DNA of 64,000 nt from Candidatus Dormiibacterota bacterium (GCA_003169845.1 PNAG01000017.1:1-64000), one strand, 5' to 3'; counted from the stretch's first letter, positions 1-10,300 are shown. The notes: generated by a model not told the origin, from the sequence alone. Numbers and translations are program-made.

Positions 1-37
1 ATCCGGCCTGGCCGCCACGTCCGGCTTGATTTGAAAT

Positions 38-66
38 GAAAAAGCCCCGGACCGAAGTCCGGGGCT
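38..66 (-). terminator. Rho-independent terminator of the cold-shock gene
   Basis: A perfect 10-bp stem (43-52 pairing with 57-66, loop CGAA) is followed on the minus strand by a T-rich run. It lies 19 bp past the stop codon of the minus-strand cold-shock gene, the expected place for its terminator. Confidence 0.8.
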
Positions 67-84
67 CCTTCTTGGTTTCTCTAA

Positions 85-282
85 TTAAAGAGTGCGAACG
101 CTCTTGGCGCGCGGGCCCTTGGGGCTCGCCTCTACCTCGAACGAAACCTTCTCGCCACCCTGGAGGCTGTCGAAGTCACCTTCGGTGCCACTCCGGTGGA
201 AGAAGAATTCCTTACCGTCTTCGGCTGCGATAAATCCGAAGCCACGGTCCGCGACCAGTTTCTTGATGGTGCCTGTAGGCAT
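85..282 (-). CDS. csp: Cold-shock domain protein (CspA family)
   Basis: A 65-residue single cold-shock domain, the usual length of a stand-alone CspA/CspC protein that binds single-stranded nucleic acid and acts as an RNA chaperone. The RNP1-like motif GFGFI is near residue 15 and the RNP2-like segment EFFFH near residue 26. Of two in-frame ATGs (288 and 282) I chose 282, because AGGAG lies six bases before it, whereas the upstream ATG directly abuts the AGGAG. It has its own terminator and about 320 bp of upstream leader before typA, so it is probably a single-gene transcript. The residues are conserved enough that family assignment is secure; which temperature or growth phase it responds to cannot be told. 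Confidence 0.93.
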   Translation of the reverse strand: MPTGTIKKLVADRGFGFIAAEDGKEFFFHRSGTEGDFDSLQGGEKVSFEVEASPKGPRAKSVRTL

Positions 283-381
283 TTCCATCTCCTATCTCTC
301 GAACTTGGGCCAACTCAACTACGAGGCCCGTTCGAGAAACTGGCGACCTGCGTGAGCGTCCGCACTGTGCGAACTGTTGAC

Positions 382-387
382 AGTATA
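382..387 (-). promoter_or_regulatory. Possible -10 element for the cold-shock gene
   Basis: The minus strand reads TATACT here, about 100 bp upstream of the csp start codon, which would give a leader of roughly 90 nt as is common for cold-shock genes. No good -35 hexamer is seen at 16-18 bp spacing, so this is weak. The plus strand also carries TTGACA overlapping the site. Confidence 0.3.
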
Positions 388-396
388 CCCCAGACC

Positions 397-454
397 GTCA
401 GCTTCTAATCGAGGAGGTCTCGGTCAGCCTCCGGGCGCGAGACTGGTCGACCTC
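397..454. repeat. Direct copy of the 3' end of typA (repeat copy 1)
   Basis: A 58-base block that matches 600-657 with a single mismatch, 203 bp away. The second copy encodes the last codons of typA and its stop; this copy is non-coding. The 145 bp between the copies (455-599) contains three short hairpins (around GAGGAC/GTCCTC, CTAGCA/TGCTAG and GGCCGGA/TCCGGCC) and no convincing gene. The rest of 283-396 is the cold-shock leader. Confidence 0.85.
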
Positions 455-599
455 GGTACGGCGCGGGTGAGGACGTAAGTCCTCCCCCGCGGGACCCCCT
501 CCTGTTGGCGGCGACGCCTGGCTGAGCCTAGCAGCGGGAATGCTAGGTGACGGCCGGAGTAAATCCGGCCTGACGGCGACGCTTTGCCTAGACAAGACG

Positions 600-657
600 G
601 TCAGCTTCTAATCGAGGAGGTCTCGGTCAGCCTCCGGGCGCGGGACTGGTCGACCTC
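600..657. repeat. Direct repeat copy 2, at the 3' end of typA
   Basis: Matches 397-454 with one difference. It covers the stop codon and roughly the last 18 codons of typA, so the C-terminal tail of the protein (after the conserved RLRKRHL block) is made of repeat sequence. Confidence 0.85.
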
Positions 658-2445
658 CGTGAGGTGCCGCTTCCGGAGCCGCAGGTGCTTTGGCGTGACC
701 TCGAGCAGCTCATCGTCCCCGAGGAAGTCCAGGGACTGCTCCAGGCTCAATCTCGAGGCCGGGGTCAGCCTCACGGAGATGTCCGAGGTGGACGAGCGGA
801 TGTTCGACTGCTTCTTCTCGCGGCAGACGTTGACCCGGATGTCTCCCGGCCGCTTCTGAATGCCGACGATCATGCCCTCGTAGACCTCCTCACCCGCCTC
901 GATGAACGTCGTACCCCGCTCCTGGGCGCCGGCCAGCCCGAAGGCCAGCGACTTGCCGGCGGACGACGCGGTCAGGGCGCCATTGCGCTGCTCGCGGAAG
1001 TCTCCGAGGAACGGCCGGTAACCCATGCCGATCGAGCCCATCAATCCGGTTCCGGCGGTCAGCGTGAGAAACGTGTTGCGGAAACCGATCAGGCCACGGG
1101 TCGGGATGAGGTACTCGAGCCGCACGCCTCCCTTCTTGTCGTACGTGATCTCGAGCATCTCCCCGCGGCGCCTGCCCAGCGCTTCCGTCACGGCGCCGAG
1201 GTTTTCCTCGCGCACGTCCACCGTGAGGTGCTCGACGGGTTCCATGCGCTGGCCGTTGATCCTCTTGATGATTGCTTCCGGTCGAGAGACCTCGAACTCG
1301 TAGCCCTCGCGGCGCATCGTCTCGATGAGCACCGCGAGGTGCAGCTCGCCGCGTCCGCTGACCGTGAAACCCTCGACCTCGGCCGTGTCCTCGACGTGAA
1401 GGCCGAGGTTGGTGTCGAGCTCTTTGTACAGTCGAGCCCGCAGCTGGCGCGAGGTCGAGAACTTGCCTTCGCGGCCGGTGAACGGCGAGGTGTTGACGCC
1501 GAACGTCATGCGCACGGTCGGCTCGTCGATGGCGATCCGGGGCAGAGCGTCCGGAGCCTCAGGGTCGGCCAGAGTGTCACCGATGGCCACTTCGTCGAGA
1601 CCAGTCAGCATCACGATGTCGCCTGCGCTGGCGCTCGGTACGGCAATCCGATCCAGGCCGCGATACACCAGCACCTGCACCACCTTGGCCCGGCGCGCTT
1701 CTCCGCTTGCGCCCAGCACGGCCAGCGTGTCGCCGGGGGCCACGCTGCCGCGCGTGATGCGGCCGATGGAGATCGTTCCCGTGTAGTCGTCGTAGGCCCG
1801 GTTGGCGACCAGCATCTGGAAACCGCCCTGCTCCGCGATCGGGGCCGGGAAGTTGTCGATGATGGTCTTGAACAGCGGCTCGAGGTCGGCCGCAAGGTCG
1901 TCGGGCTTCAGTCCGGCCCGGCCTTCCTTCGCGATCGCGTAAACGACCGGAGCCTCCAGCTGGTCGGCGTCTTCCGCCAGCTCGAGAAAGAGATCGTGCA
2001 CGCGATGCAGCGCCTGCTGGGGATCGGCGTTCTTGCGGTCGACCTTGTTGATGACCACGATGATCCGCAGGCCGACCTCGAATGCCTTGCGCAGCACGAA
2101 GCGGGTTTGGGGCATCGGCCCCTCCGCCGCATCCACCAGGAGCAAGCAGCCGTCGGCCATGTTGAGGACGCGCTCGACCTCACCGCCGAAATCGGCATGG
2201 CCCGGCGTGTCGATGATGTTGATGGTCACGCCCTCATGCCGCACGGACGTGTTCTTGGCGAGGATGGTGATGCCTTTCTCGCGCTCGAGGTCGTTCGAGT
2301 CCATGATCAGGGTGCCGACCTCCTGGTTGTCCCGGAAGGTATGGCTTTGCTTCAGCAGGGCGTCGACGAGCGTCGTCTTGCCGTGGTCAACGTGCGCGAT
2401 GATCGCGACGTTGCGGATGTCATGCCGGAGGTTGGCTGAGGTCAT
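601..2445 (-). CDS. typA: Ribosome-associated GTPase TypA/BipA
   Basis: A 614-residue translational GTPase, the normal TypA/BipA length. It binds the ribosome in the EF-G site and assists 50S assembly and stress or low-temperature growth. The G1 motif AHVDHGKT is at about residues 17-24, the G3 motif DTPGHADF near 79 and the G4 motif NKVD near 135. They are followed by a beta-barrel domain II, the EF-G III/V-like domains and the TypA-specific C-terminal domain (GRGELHLAVLIE, PTRGLIGFR, SAGKSLAFGL). The last about 18 residues come from the duplicated 58-bp block and differ from a usual BipA tail. It stands alone in its orientation; the nearest upstream gene is a same-strand desaturase 61 bp away. 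Confidence 0.97.
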   Translation of the reverse strand: MTSANLRHDIRNVAIIAHVDHGKTTLVDALLKQSHTFRDNQEVGTLIMDSNDLEREKGITILAKNTSVRHEGVTINIIDTPGHADFGGEVERVLNMADGCLLLVDAAEGPMPQTRFVLRKAFEVGLRIIVVINKVDRKNADPQQALHRVHDLFLELAEDADQLEAPVVYAIAKEGRAGLKPDDLAADLEPLFKTIIDNFPAPIAEQGGFQMLVANRAYDDYTGTISIGRITRGSVAPGDTLAVLGASGEARRAKVVQVLVYRGLDRIAVPSASAGDIVMLTGLDEVAIGDTLADPEAPDALPRIAIDEPTVRMTFGVNTSPFTGREGKFSTSRQLRARLYKELDTNLGLHVEDTAEVEGFTVSGRGELHLAVLIETMRREGYEFEVSRPEAIIKRINGQRMEPVEHLTVDVREENLGAVTEALGRRRGEMLEITYDKKGGVRLEYLIPTRGLIGFRNTFLTLTAGTGLMGSIGMGYRPFLGDFREQRNGALTASSAGKSLAFGLAGAQERGTTFIEAGEEVYEGMIVGIQKRPGDIRVNVCREKKQSNIRSSTSDISVRLTPASRLSLEQSLDFLGDDELLEVTPKHLRLRKRHLTEVDQSRARRLTETSSIRS

Positions 2446-2506
2446 GGGATGGCAGCAGGCACTATACGGAGAGAGCCGTTCACTACGTACCGAAAGCGGT
2501 TAAAGG

Positions 2507-3586
2507 CTAAACCCTTGCTCGTTCGGCTCGAAGGGGGGCGCCGATCTCGTTCAGGAAACCGAGCAGCTCACGGTACGACTCGAGGAACGAGGTCTCGTGG
2601 TAAGCGATCCCTCTTTCCTTGCAGAACTGCGCGATGATCGGCTGCGCGCGACGCATGTTCACGCGCGGCATGCCTGGAAAGAGGTGATGCTCGATCTGGT
2701 AGTTGAGCGATCCGTACCAGAGATCCGTGAGCGGATGACCGCGTACGTTGCGCGCGGTCAACACCTGCGTGCGCACGAAGTCGAGACGAGAATCGGCATC
2801 CGTCTGGGGCATGCCCTTGTGATTGGGAGCGAAAACGGATGCCATGTACGCACCGCCGACAGCCTTCTGGATCAGCACGACCATCAGTGCCGACCACGGA
2901 CCCAGGAAGTACACCATCGCACCCAGGTACACGACGGCATGGATAGCGAGCAGGCCGAATTCGAGGCGGCGGTAGCGCGAAGGCTCTTTGAACAGGTACG
3001 AGAAACCCGCCACATGCATGCTCCAGGCCAGGAACGTTGTCAGAGGAAAGAAAAGGTAGGCCTGATACATGGCGGCGAGCCGGCCGGCGCCATGCCGGGC
3101 CTGTGCCTGCTCGTCGTTGTACGCGATGGCACCGACTTTGATGTCGGGGTCTAGGTCCACGTCGTTCGGGTTGCCGTGGTGGCGGTTGTGCTTCTGCACC
3201 CACCAGCCGTAGCTGACGCCGAGGAGCAGGTCAGCGGTGAAAAGCCCAACGAATGCATTCTTCCCGGCGGAGTCGAACATCTGGCGATGTCCTGAGTCGT
3301 GCAGCTGAAAGCCGAGCTGCACCGAAATGATGCCCAGTCCGACCGCCGCCAGAGCCTGGCCCCAAATCGTCCCCACCGTGAACACCAGCACCAGGCACAA
3401 GGTCCACAGGACTAGGTTCGTTGAGATGCTGAGCGCGTAGTAGGCGGGACGCTTCTCGAGCAGCCCGGCGTCCTGGATTCGACGCTTCAGGATCGCGTAT
3501 TCGCGCTCATTCTTTACGCCGGCCTGACTCCCGGCTTCCGTTTCCGACGCAATCAAGGTCGCCAAAGCAACAACACCTCGGCTCAC
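2507..3586 (-). CDS. Membrane fatty-acid desaturase (acyl-lipid type)
   Basis: An integral-membrane di-iron desaturase that inserts a double bond into acyl chains, probably for membrane fluidity. The three histidine boxes are visible: HDSGH, HNRHH, and QIEHHLFP near the C terminus, the last with the Q-x-x-HH form of front-end/acyl-lipid desaturases. Four hydrophobic stretches flank the boxes. The frame stays open to an ATG at 3646, but that would overlap the divergent gene's start. I list the GTG at 3586; a TTG at 3565 with GAGGTG upstream is an equally good start. Being beside a cold-shock gene is suggestive only. Confidence 0.9.
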   Translation of the reverse strand: MSRGVVALATLIASETEAGSQAGVKNEREYAILKRRIQDAGLLEKRPAYYALSISTNLVLWTLCLVLVFTVGTIWGQALAAVGLGIISVQLGFQLHDSGHRQMFDSAGKNAFVGLFTADLLLGVSYGWWVQKHNRHHGNPNDVDLDPDIKVGAIAYNDEQAQARHGAGRLAAMYQAYLFFPLTTFLAWSMHVAGFSYLFKEPSRYRRLEFGLLAIHAVVYLGAMVYFLGPWSALMVVLIQKAVGGAYMASVFAPNHKGMPQTDADSRLDFVRTQVLTARNVRGHPLTDLWYGSLNYQIEHHLFPGMPRVNMRRAQPIIAQFCKERGIAYHETSFLESYRELLGFLNEIGAPLRAERARV

Positions 3587-3629
3587 GTTGCTTGGGGTCG
3601 CATAACAGAATCCATAACAACGGAGACGG

Positions 3630-4412
3630 ATGATGAACGAGCGCAAAAAGAGTGCAATTTCACCTCAAAGCTCAGGGGGAGGAAGCAGGCAATATGTACG
3701 GCCGATGAGGGTTCAAGCGCCTCGTATCCGCATGCGGCGCCTTTCCGTGGTCGACGTTCTCGTCGGCCTGTGCCTCATCGCCGCGGTGGCTTCGCCATGG
3801 TCGATCAGCATTCCGCCGGTTCATCTCGCCGAGTCGTTCGGATTTCAGACTCCCCTTTGCTGGCTGGCCGTCATCGCCCTCGTCGCGATCCTGTTCCTCG
3901 AGGGCCGCTCGGCGGTCATCGCACTGGCGGTGGCCGAGCTGGTGATCATAGGCTGGTTCGGCTGGGCGATGTTGGTCGTGACCACGCCGCGCTTCACGAG
4001 CTTGCCGTTTCCATTCGTTGGTACAGACCTGATCGGTCCGGGCTGGTACGCGGCAGCTGTCGCCCTTCTCATCGCCGCCGGCGCGTTGGTCAAAGACCTG
4101 GACGATCGAGACGCGCCCCTCGGTTTTGAGCTGTGGGTGCTGACCGTCCTTCCGGGTTATGGGTTGGTCAGGCTCGGCCAGTGGGCTCGCGGACTGGTGT
4201 GGACCGTGCTCTTCTCGGCGGCATTGTACTTCGGCTCGACCGATTCGCCGGACCCCGCGCTGTTCTCGGATTATGGGGCCTCCGGCAACGTCCCGCCGCC
4301 CATGCCGCGCTGGCCGGAATACGTCCTGCTGGGACTGGCCGCCATCCTCTGGGTCCTGAGCATCGCCATCACGATCCGGCAGCGGCGCAGGCGGTTCCGG
4401 GTCGTCGATTAG
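3630..4412 (+). CDS. Polytopic membrane protein of unknown function
   Basis: 260 residues. After a basic, Arg/Ser-rich N-terminal tail of about 38 residues come roughly six or seven hydrophobic helices and a short Arg-rich cytoplasmic end (RQRRRRFR). The ATG at 3630 has GGAG about five bases upstream, which supports this start over internal Mets. I recognise no family. It is divergent from the desaturase and followed after 84 bp by the lactate permease. Confidence 0.75.
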   Translation: MMNERKKSAISPQSSGGGSRQYVRPMRVQAPRIRMRRLSVVDVLVGLCLIAAVASPWSISIPPVHLAESFGFQTPLCWLAVIALVAILFLEGRSAVIALAVAELVIIGWFGWAMLVVTTPRFTSLPFPFVGTDLIGPGWYAAAVALLIAAGALVKDLDDRDAPLGFELWVLTVLPGYGLVRLGQWARGLVWTVLFSAALYFGSTDSPDPALFSDYGASGNVPPPMPRWPEYVLLGLAAILWVLSIAITIRQRRRRFRVVD

Positions 4413-4496
4413 GCCTGGGCGGCGGCACTTGCCAAAAGCTTTGGTTTGAGCTTGAATTCAAATCCGCTGGCGGCCTTGTCGCTGTGGGGGAAGACG

Positions 4497-6410
4497 ATGG
4501 GGATTCTGCTGACGTTTCACCAGGTATATCAGCCGGTGCTGGGAAGCATCCTGCTGTCGGCGCTGCTCGCCGGACTTCCGCTGTACGTCCTATTCGTCAT
4601 GCTCGCGATTCTCCGCATGCCCGCCTGGCAGTGCGCGCTCGCCGCGATGGTCACCGCGGCTCTGCTCTCCTGGGTGGTGTGGGGCATGCCGTTCGGCGTG
4701 ACCATCGGCACTGCCACCGAAGGTATGGCCTTCGGCCTTTGGCCGATTAGCTGGATCGTCCTCAACGCTGTCTTCTTCCATAACCTGACCGTCGCCAGCG
4801 GCGATTTCGACGTGATCAAGCGCGCGCTCACCCGCCTGACCACCGACCGCCGGCTACAAGCCTTGCTGGTGGCGTTCAGCTTCGGCGCCCTGCTCGAAGG
4901 GATAGCCGGTTTCGGGGCCCCGGTGGCGATCACCGCCTCCATCCTCGCGAGCCTCGGTTTCGAGCCCATCAGCGCCGCGGTGCTGGCCCTGCTCGCCAAC
5001 ACGGCGCCCGTTGCGTTCGGCTCCATCGGCATTCCGATCGTGACGCTCGGCGGCCTGGTGGCGCCGATCCTCGGCCACAAGGACCCGACCTCGACCACCC
5101 TGGCACTGTCCGCGATGGTCGGCCGCCAGCTGCCCCTGTTCTCGATCCTGATCCCCGCCTACCTCATCGTCGTGCTGGCCGGCTGGAAGCGGATGCGGGA
5201 GATCCTGCCGGCTGTGCTGGTCACGGGCATCTCCTTTGCGGTCGTGCAGTTCCTCGTTTCGAACTTCGTCGGTCCTGAGCTGACGGACATCCTCGCGGCC
5301 CTCGTGTCAATGGGATGCCTCGCCATCCTGCTTCGCTTCTGGCGACCGGCCGAGATCTGGCGGTTTGCCCACGAGACGGCGGTACCAGTGGGGCCACGAC
5401 GGGTGCCGGGCGCGGTGGGGCTGCCGGTCGCCGCGGCCGAACCCGGCGCTCCAACACTCGACGCTGTAGATCCACCGGGACGCATCGTGCGCGCCTTCGC
5501 GATGTACATCGTGCTGGTCGTCGTCATCCTCGTCGGACAGATGGGCAACCTGCCGTTCTTTGCCGGGCACCCGGTCGGCGACGTCAAGACTGCGCTCGCC
5601 GCTCCGGCCAACCTCACGGCGGACCTGAAGTGCGGCACCCCCGCGTTCAAGCTGTGCCCGCTGCCGTGGATCGGGCCCGACCCGGCGAAGGACCGGCAGG
5701 CGTTCAAGTTCCCCGACTGGAACTTCTACTGGCCGGGCACATACGAGATCACGAACGGCAAGCCCGTGTCCTTGATCTTCCGCGAAAAGCCGATCGCCTC
5801 GAAGTCGACCGAATATCCGCTCACCTTCGACTGGAACTTCCTGGCCGCGGCCGGATCCCTGGTCCTGTACGCGGGTCTCATTGCATTTCTCTTGATGCGG
5901 GTTTTGGGCTCGCGCGTGAACTTCCTCGCGGTGTACGGCCGGACCTTGCGCCAGCTGGCCTTGCCGATCGTGACGATCGCGCTGATCCTGGCCATCGCGC
6001 AGCTGATGAACTACTCAGGCATGACCTCGAGCCTCGCCATCGCACTGTCCAAAACCGGCTTCATCTTCCCGTTCGTGGCGGCGTTCCTCGGATGGCTCGG
6101 GGTTTTCCTCACGGGCAGCGACACGTCGTCGAATACGCTCTTCGGCCCGCTTCAGGCGCAGACGGCGCTGCAGCTCTCACAGCACGTGAGCCCGATTCTC
6201 ACGGCGGGCACCAACTCATCCGGCGGCGTGATGGGCAAGATGATCAGCCCGCAGAACCTGTCGGTGGGAGCGGCCGGCGTGAACAAAGTTGGAGCCGAAG
6301 GCGAGATCTTCCGGCGGGTGATCGGCTACAGCCTGATTCTCACGAGCGCGGTGGGCGTGGTGGCCATGATCGAGACCTACGTGATCCCGGGGATCATCCC
6401 CTCCCCGTAA
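4497..6410 (+). CDS. lctP: L-lactate permease (LctP/GlcA family)
   Basis: A 637-residue secondary transporter, about 12-14 transmembrane helices, for proton-coupled uptake of L-lactate or glycolate. Family hallmarks are EGIAGFGAPVAI near residue 125, TAPVAFGSIGIPI, the C-terminal GSDTSSNTLFG and GTNSSGGVMGKMISPQN. The ATG at 4497 follows GGGGGAAG and gives MGILLTFHQ, a normal family N terminus; an upstream TTG at 4446 is less likely. It is longer than the usual 530-600 residues because of a soluble insert of roughly 130 residues (about 380-470) containing two cysteines in a GTPAFKLCP context. No lactate dehydrogenase gene lies next to it. Confidence 0.93.
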   Translation: MGILLTFHQVYQPVLGSILLSALLAGLPLYVLFVMLAILRMPAWQCALAAMVTAALLSWVVWGMPFGVTIGTATEGMAFGLWPISWIVLNAVFFHNLTVASGDFDVIKRALTRLTTDRRLQALLVAFSFGALLEGIAGFGAPVAITASILASLGFEPISAAVLALLANTAPVAFGSIGIPIVTLGGLVAPILGHKDPTSTTLALSAMVGRQLPLFSILIPAYLIVVLAGWKRMREILPAVLVTGISFAVVQFLVSNFVGPELTDILAALVSMGCLAILLRFWRPAEIWRFAHETAVPVGPRRVPGAVGLPVAAAEPGAPTLDAVDPPGRIVRAFAMYIVLVVVILVGQMGNLPFFAGHPVGDVKTALAAPANLTADLKCGTPAFKLCPLPWIGPDPAKDRQAFKFPDWNFYWPGTYEITNGKPVSLIFREKPIASKSTEYPLTFDWNFLAAAGSLVLYAGLIAFLLMRVLGSRVNFLAVYGRTLRQLALPIVTIALILAIAQLMNYSGMTSSLAIALSKTGFIFPFVAAFLGWLGVFLTGSDTSSNTLFGPLQAQTALQLSQHVSPILTAGTNSSGGVMGKMISPQNLSVGAAGVNKVGAEGEIFRRVIGYSLILTSAVGVVAMIETYVIPGIIPSP

Positions 6411-6506
6411 CGCGCCTCACTTGATTGATGTTTCGCGCAGCTGGGCCTGCCTGTACAGTTCGTGGGCAAGGGGACGACGGGCGATTTGAGCATCAAGCGC
6501 GGTGAC

Positions 6507-6683
6507 ATGGAGTTGAGCGGCGACTGGCTGAGGCCTACCTTGATCAGCGTCGGCGTGGTGCTCTGTGTCGCTCTCGTCTATCAACTCCTCGTAGGAGGAG
6601 TCAAAGTCGAATTGACGGGCGGGCGGCTGATCATCGATGCCGGCGGGCTGACTTATTGGTGGCAGCTGGTCACCCACCGCTGA
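6507..6683 (+). CDS. Small single-span membrane protein
   Basis: 58 residues from the ATG at 6507 (an upstream ATG at 6462 would add 15). One hydrophobic helix (about residues 8-27) is followed by a short polar beta-like tail. No family is recognised. It ends seven bases before the first tRNA-Leu remnant, so it marks the edge of the backbone. Confidence 0.45.
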   Translation: MELSGDWLRPTLISVGVVLCVALVYQLLVGGVKVELTGGRLIIDAGGLTYWWQLVTHR

Positions 6684-6689
6684 CCGGGC

Positions 6690-6744
6690 TGGTGCCGAGA
6701 GGGGGAATCGAACCCCCACGTCCTTGCGGACATCGGTTTTTGAG
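6690..6744 (-). repeat. Diverged 3' fragment of tRNA-Leu (old attachment site)
   Basis: 55 bases matching the 3' part of the tRNA-Leu(CAA) gene at 36734-36788, with three differences. Two of these change a T-stem base pair in a compensated way (stem GGGGG/CCCCC instead of GCGGG/CCCGC) and one is in the T loop. There is no 5' half. The pairing changes show that it derives from a different functional tRNA-Leu allele rather than random decay. The following 6745-7014 holds no gene I can support. Confidence 0.8.
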
Positions 6745-7014
6745 TTCTAGGCGAGCGGTCGATCAGAGTCGGCCAAGGTCGGCGGCGAATTCAAACCGTC
6801 GCCTGAAGTCGGCGGGTGTCGGCAGCGTTGGCTGCACCGTTTGGCTCTACTAAGCCGATCGCCCAAGCGCTCGCTCTGCGCCGTCCCAGTGGGCAAAAAG
6901 CGCCGCACTGAAAATCGCGGCGCACGGCGGGTTGGCCGCCTCCCGAGGTTGGCCAGAGCGCCCAGACTCCATTGTCTTATTGACTCTCTTGCCTAGCGCG
7001 CGCACGATGCGGGC

Positions 7015-7289
7015 GTGGCTGGAGCACGGGCAACGGAATCATGAACACAGGCGCGGCTACCACCACCGTCACGGTCACCTATCACGACACCTCAACCGGG
7101 GCGACCCTTGGCACGCCGGACGTGCTGGCACTGGCGCCAAACGCCTACTGGGGCCTGTACCAACCGACGGGTGGGCTGCCCAGCGGCGACCGGGCGAGCG
7201 CGGTAGTCACAACCTCTACGGGAGGCCAGGTGGCGGTGATCTGCAACGAGGCGAGCGCGACGTCCTTCATGAGCTACGACGGGCAGTAG
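7015..7289 (+). pseudogene. Truncated 3' fragment of the adjacent repeat-protein gene
   Basis: Reads in one frame from a GWSTG motif to a stop at 7289 and closely parallels the last about 90 residues of the large secreted protein encoded just downstream (same GIMNTG, WGLxQPTGGLPSG and QVAVICNE blocks, same C terminus). An ATG at 7041 falls inside the homologous block, so a short peptide could be made, but the signal peptide and all upstream domains are missing. It looks like the leftover 3' end of a second gene copy. Confidence 0.75.
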
Positions 7290-7308
7290 GAGTCACACGG
7301 AGCATGAA

Positions 7309-10300
7309 ATGGTGAAACGCGGGCGCGGCTTATTCAGCGGTCTCCTTGTCGTGGCCGGGTTGACGCTGCTCGCACCCGTCGCACACGCGGGCGTGTCCCC
7401 CCTCACGTGGGCGCCGCCTGTTCAGATCGACCACCAGCCTCCGTACAGCGGCAACTCCATCACCGCGGTCTCGTGTCCCACCAGCACCTTTTGCGTCGCG
7501 GCGGACTTCAACGGGGACGTAGTCACGTCGTCCAACCCGACGAGCGGCGCCACTTCGTGGACCGTGCAGACCACGCAGGCGCTGAGCGGCTATGACGGCG
7601 TATCGTGCGTTGGCACCAGCCTGTGCGTCATCGTCGACGCAGGGGGCGGCGTGACCACCTCGACTAACCCGGCGAGCGCCACGCCGGCATGGTCCCAGGC
7701 GGCCCCGGTGGACGTGAACAACTTTTTGAACGGCGTGTCCTGCGTCAGCACCACGTTCTGCGTCGCGGCGGATTCCTCAGGCAACGTCGTCATCTCGACC
7801 AATCCCACCGGCGGCGTCCCCGCATGGGCCGTGACCAATGTCGACGGCGGGCAATCGATCGTCAGCATGTCCTGCGCGAGCACCGCGCTGTGCGTGGGCG
7901 GCGACCTAGCCGGCGACGTCGTCGCCTCGACCAACCCGACCGGCGGGGCCGGCGCGTGGACCGTCTCCATCGTCGACAGCACGCATCAGGTCGCCGGCAT
8001 GTCCTGCCCGAGCACCACCCTGTGCGTCGGTGTCGACAACGCGGGTAATGTGCTGACGTCGAGCGCGCCGGCGGGGGGCGCGGGCGCGTGGACTGTGACC
8101 AATGTCGATACGACGAACGTCCTGACCGCCGTCTCCTGCAACACGCTGTGCGCAGCGGTCGACGCGAGCCGCAACGTGGTCACCTCCAGCAACCCACCCT
8201 CCGGCCCGTGGACGGTGACCGCCTTGGGCTCAGGACCACAGCTCAATGCGATCTCCTGCCCGACCGGCCTGTGCGTGGCCGGGGACACCCGCGGCGCCGT
8301 CGTCACGTCGACCAATCCCACGGGAGGCGCAGGCGCCTGGACGCCGACCACCGTCGACGGAAACGATGTGTTGAACGCGGTTTCATGCGCGTCCAGCGCC
8401 CTCTGCGTCGCGGGGGATGCCAGCGGCAACCTCTTCACGTCGACCAACCCGACGGGCGGAGCACCGGCCTGGACCCGGGCCTACCTTTCCATGGGGGCTA
8501 TCCGTGGCGGAAGCGTCTCCTGCCCGACCGCGACGTTCTGCGCCGTGGCCGCCGGCTTCGGCAACGTGCTGACGTCGACCAACCCGACGGCCGGCGCAGC
8601 GGCCTGGACCTCGACGCACGCCGACACGTTCCCGATCCGCGGCATCTCGTGTCCTACCACCACGCTGTGCGTAGCAGTCGACTCGGCTGGCAACGCGGTC
8701 GTGTCCACCAACCCCACGGGCGGCGCGGCTGCATGGTCCGTATTCAGCCTGGAAAGCTCGCACCTCGTCTTTGCCGTCTCGTGCACGGTCAGCGCGGTGT
8801 GCGTCGCCGTCGACATCCAAGGCAACGTGATTGTGTCGTCCAACCCGACAGGCGGCGCCGGGGCCTGGTCAGTGTTCAACGTGGACGGGAGCAACCCAAT
8901 GTTCGATGTGTCTTGTGCCGGCAGCGGGCTTTGCGCCGCGGGCGACGGCTCCGGCAACATCGTCACCTCGACGAACCCCACCAGCGGCGCGTCGTGGAGT
9001 GTGGCCGCCGCAGCCGACGCCGGGGCTTCGCTTGACGGCATGTCCTGTCCCAGCAGCGCGCTCTGCGTCGCGACCGACAGCATCGGGAACGCCGTCGTCT
9101 CGACCAACCCAACCGGTGGAGCGGCAGCGTGGAATGTGACCCATATCGACGGGTCCACCAACGGCTTTCTTTACGGCGTGTCGTGCCCGACCACACTGCT
9201 GTGCGTCGTGGTCGACCAGGCGACCGGCAGCGTGATCACCGGCACCGGTGGCTCGATGTCCACGCTGACGACCCTGGGATCGTCAGCGAACCCCGCGAAC
9301 ACCGGCAATCCGGTCACCTACACGGCAAGCGTGTCGCCCATTCCCGACGGAGGCACCGTCGCGTTCACCGACAACTCGACAACGTTGAGCGGGTGCGGCG
9401 CGGTCGCGGTCAACATCACCACCGGGCAGGCCACCTGCACGACGACGTACAGCTCGACGGGCAGTCATTCGATCGTCGCCAACTACAGCGGCGACGTCAA
9501 CTTCGCCGCCTCGAGCGGCGGGCCGTTCACCCAGATCGTCCACACGACGCTGCCGGCCCAGGCCGTGCTGCCTGCGATGGCCAACAACGCATACGGCGGC
9601 TACACGACTGTGATCGAAGTGCAAAACATCGGGACCGTCCCGGCGAACGTGGACGTCGGCTACTTCGACGGCAGCGGAAGCCTCGTCGGAAGCGGTGACA
9701 GCATCTCTGCCCTGCCCGCTCACGCGACCTGGACCGTGCGTCAGGACAATGGGCACAGCTTTGCCTCAGGGGGAGCGGGATCTGCTGTTGTGTCCTCGAG
9801 CCAGCCCGTGGCGGCTTTTGTCAACGAGTTCGCACCAGGCGGCACCGATGCGACGAGCTATACCGGGATCAACTCCGCGACGGACACCGGCACCACCCTC
9901 TACGCGCCTGCCATCGCGAGAAACGCGTACGGCGGCTATACGACCGGCATCGGCCTGATCAACTTCAGCGGGGCGGTGACCAACATCACGGTCACCTACC
10001 GGGACGCCAACGGAGCGATCGTGAAGACTCAGTCGGTTCCGAGCGTGCCGGCCGGCGCCTACCAGGGCCTCTACTCGGGCGATGCCACGCTCGCCTTGCC
10101 GGACGGATTCGCGGGCACCGCGACGATCACCAGCTCGGCGGGTGCGCTGGCCGCGATCGTCAACGAGACCGGACCGGGCGGCCAGTTCAGCTCTTACGAC
10201 GCAACGCCCACGGGCAGCACTACTCTCTACGCACCGGCGGCGCTGGACAATGCCTACGGCGGATACAACACAGGGTTGGGGATCGTGAACACGACCGGCG

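Noticed and set aside
664-2439. Long plus-strand open frame opposite typA
   Set aside because: It is an antisense shadow of a strongly conserved GTPase gene in GC-rich DNA and has no family motif.
5315-6424. Second plus-strand frame inside the lactate permease
   Set aside because: Arg/Pro-rich shifted-frame translation of a membrane-protein gene.
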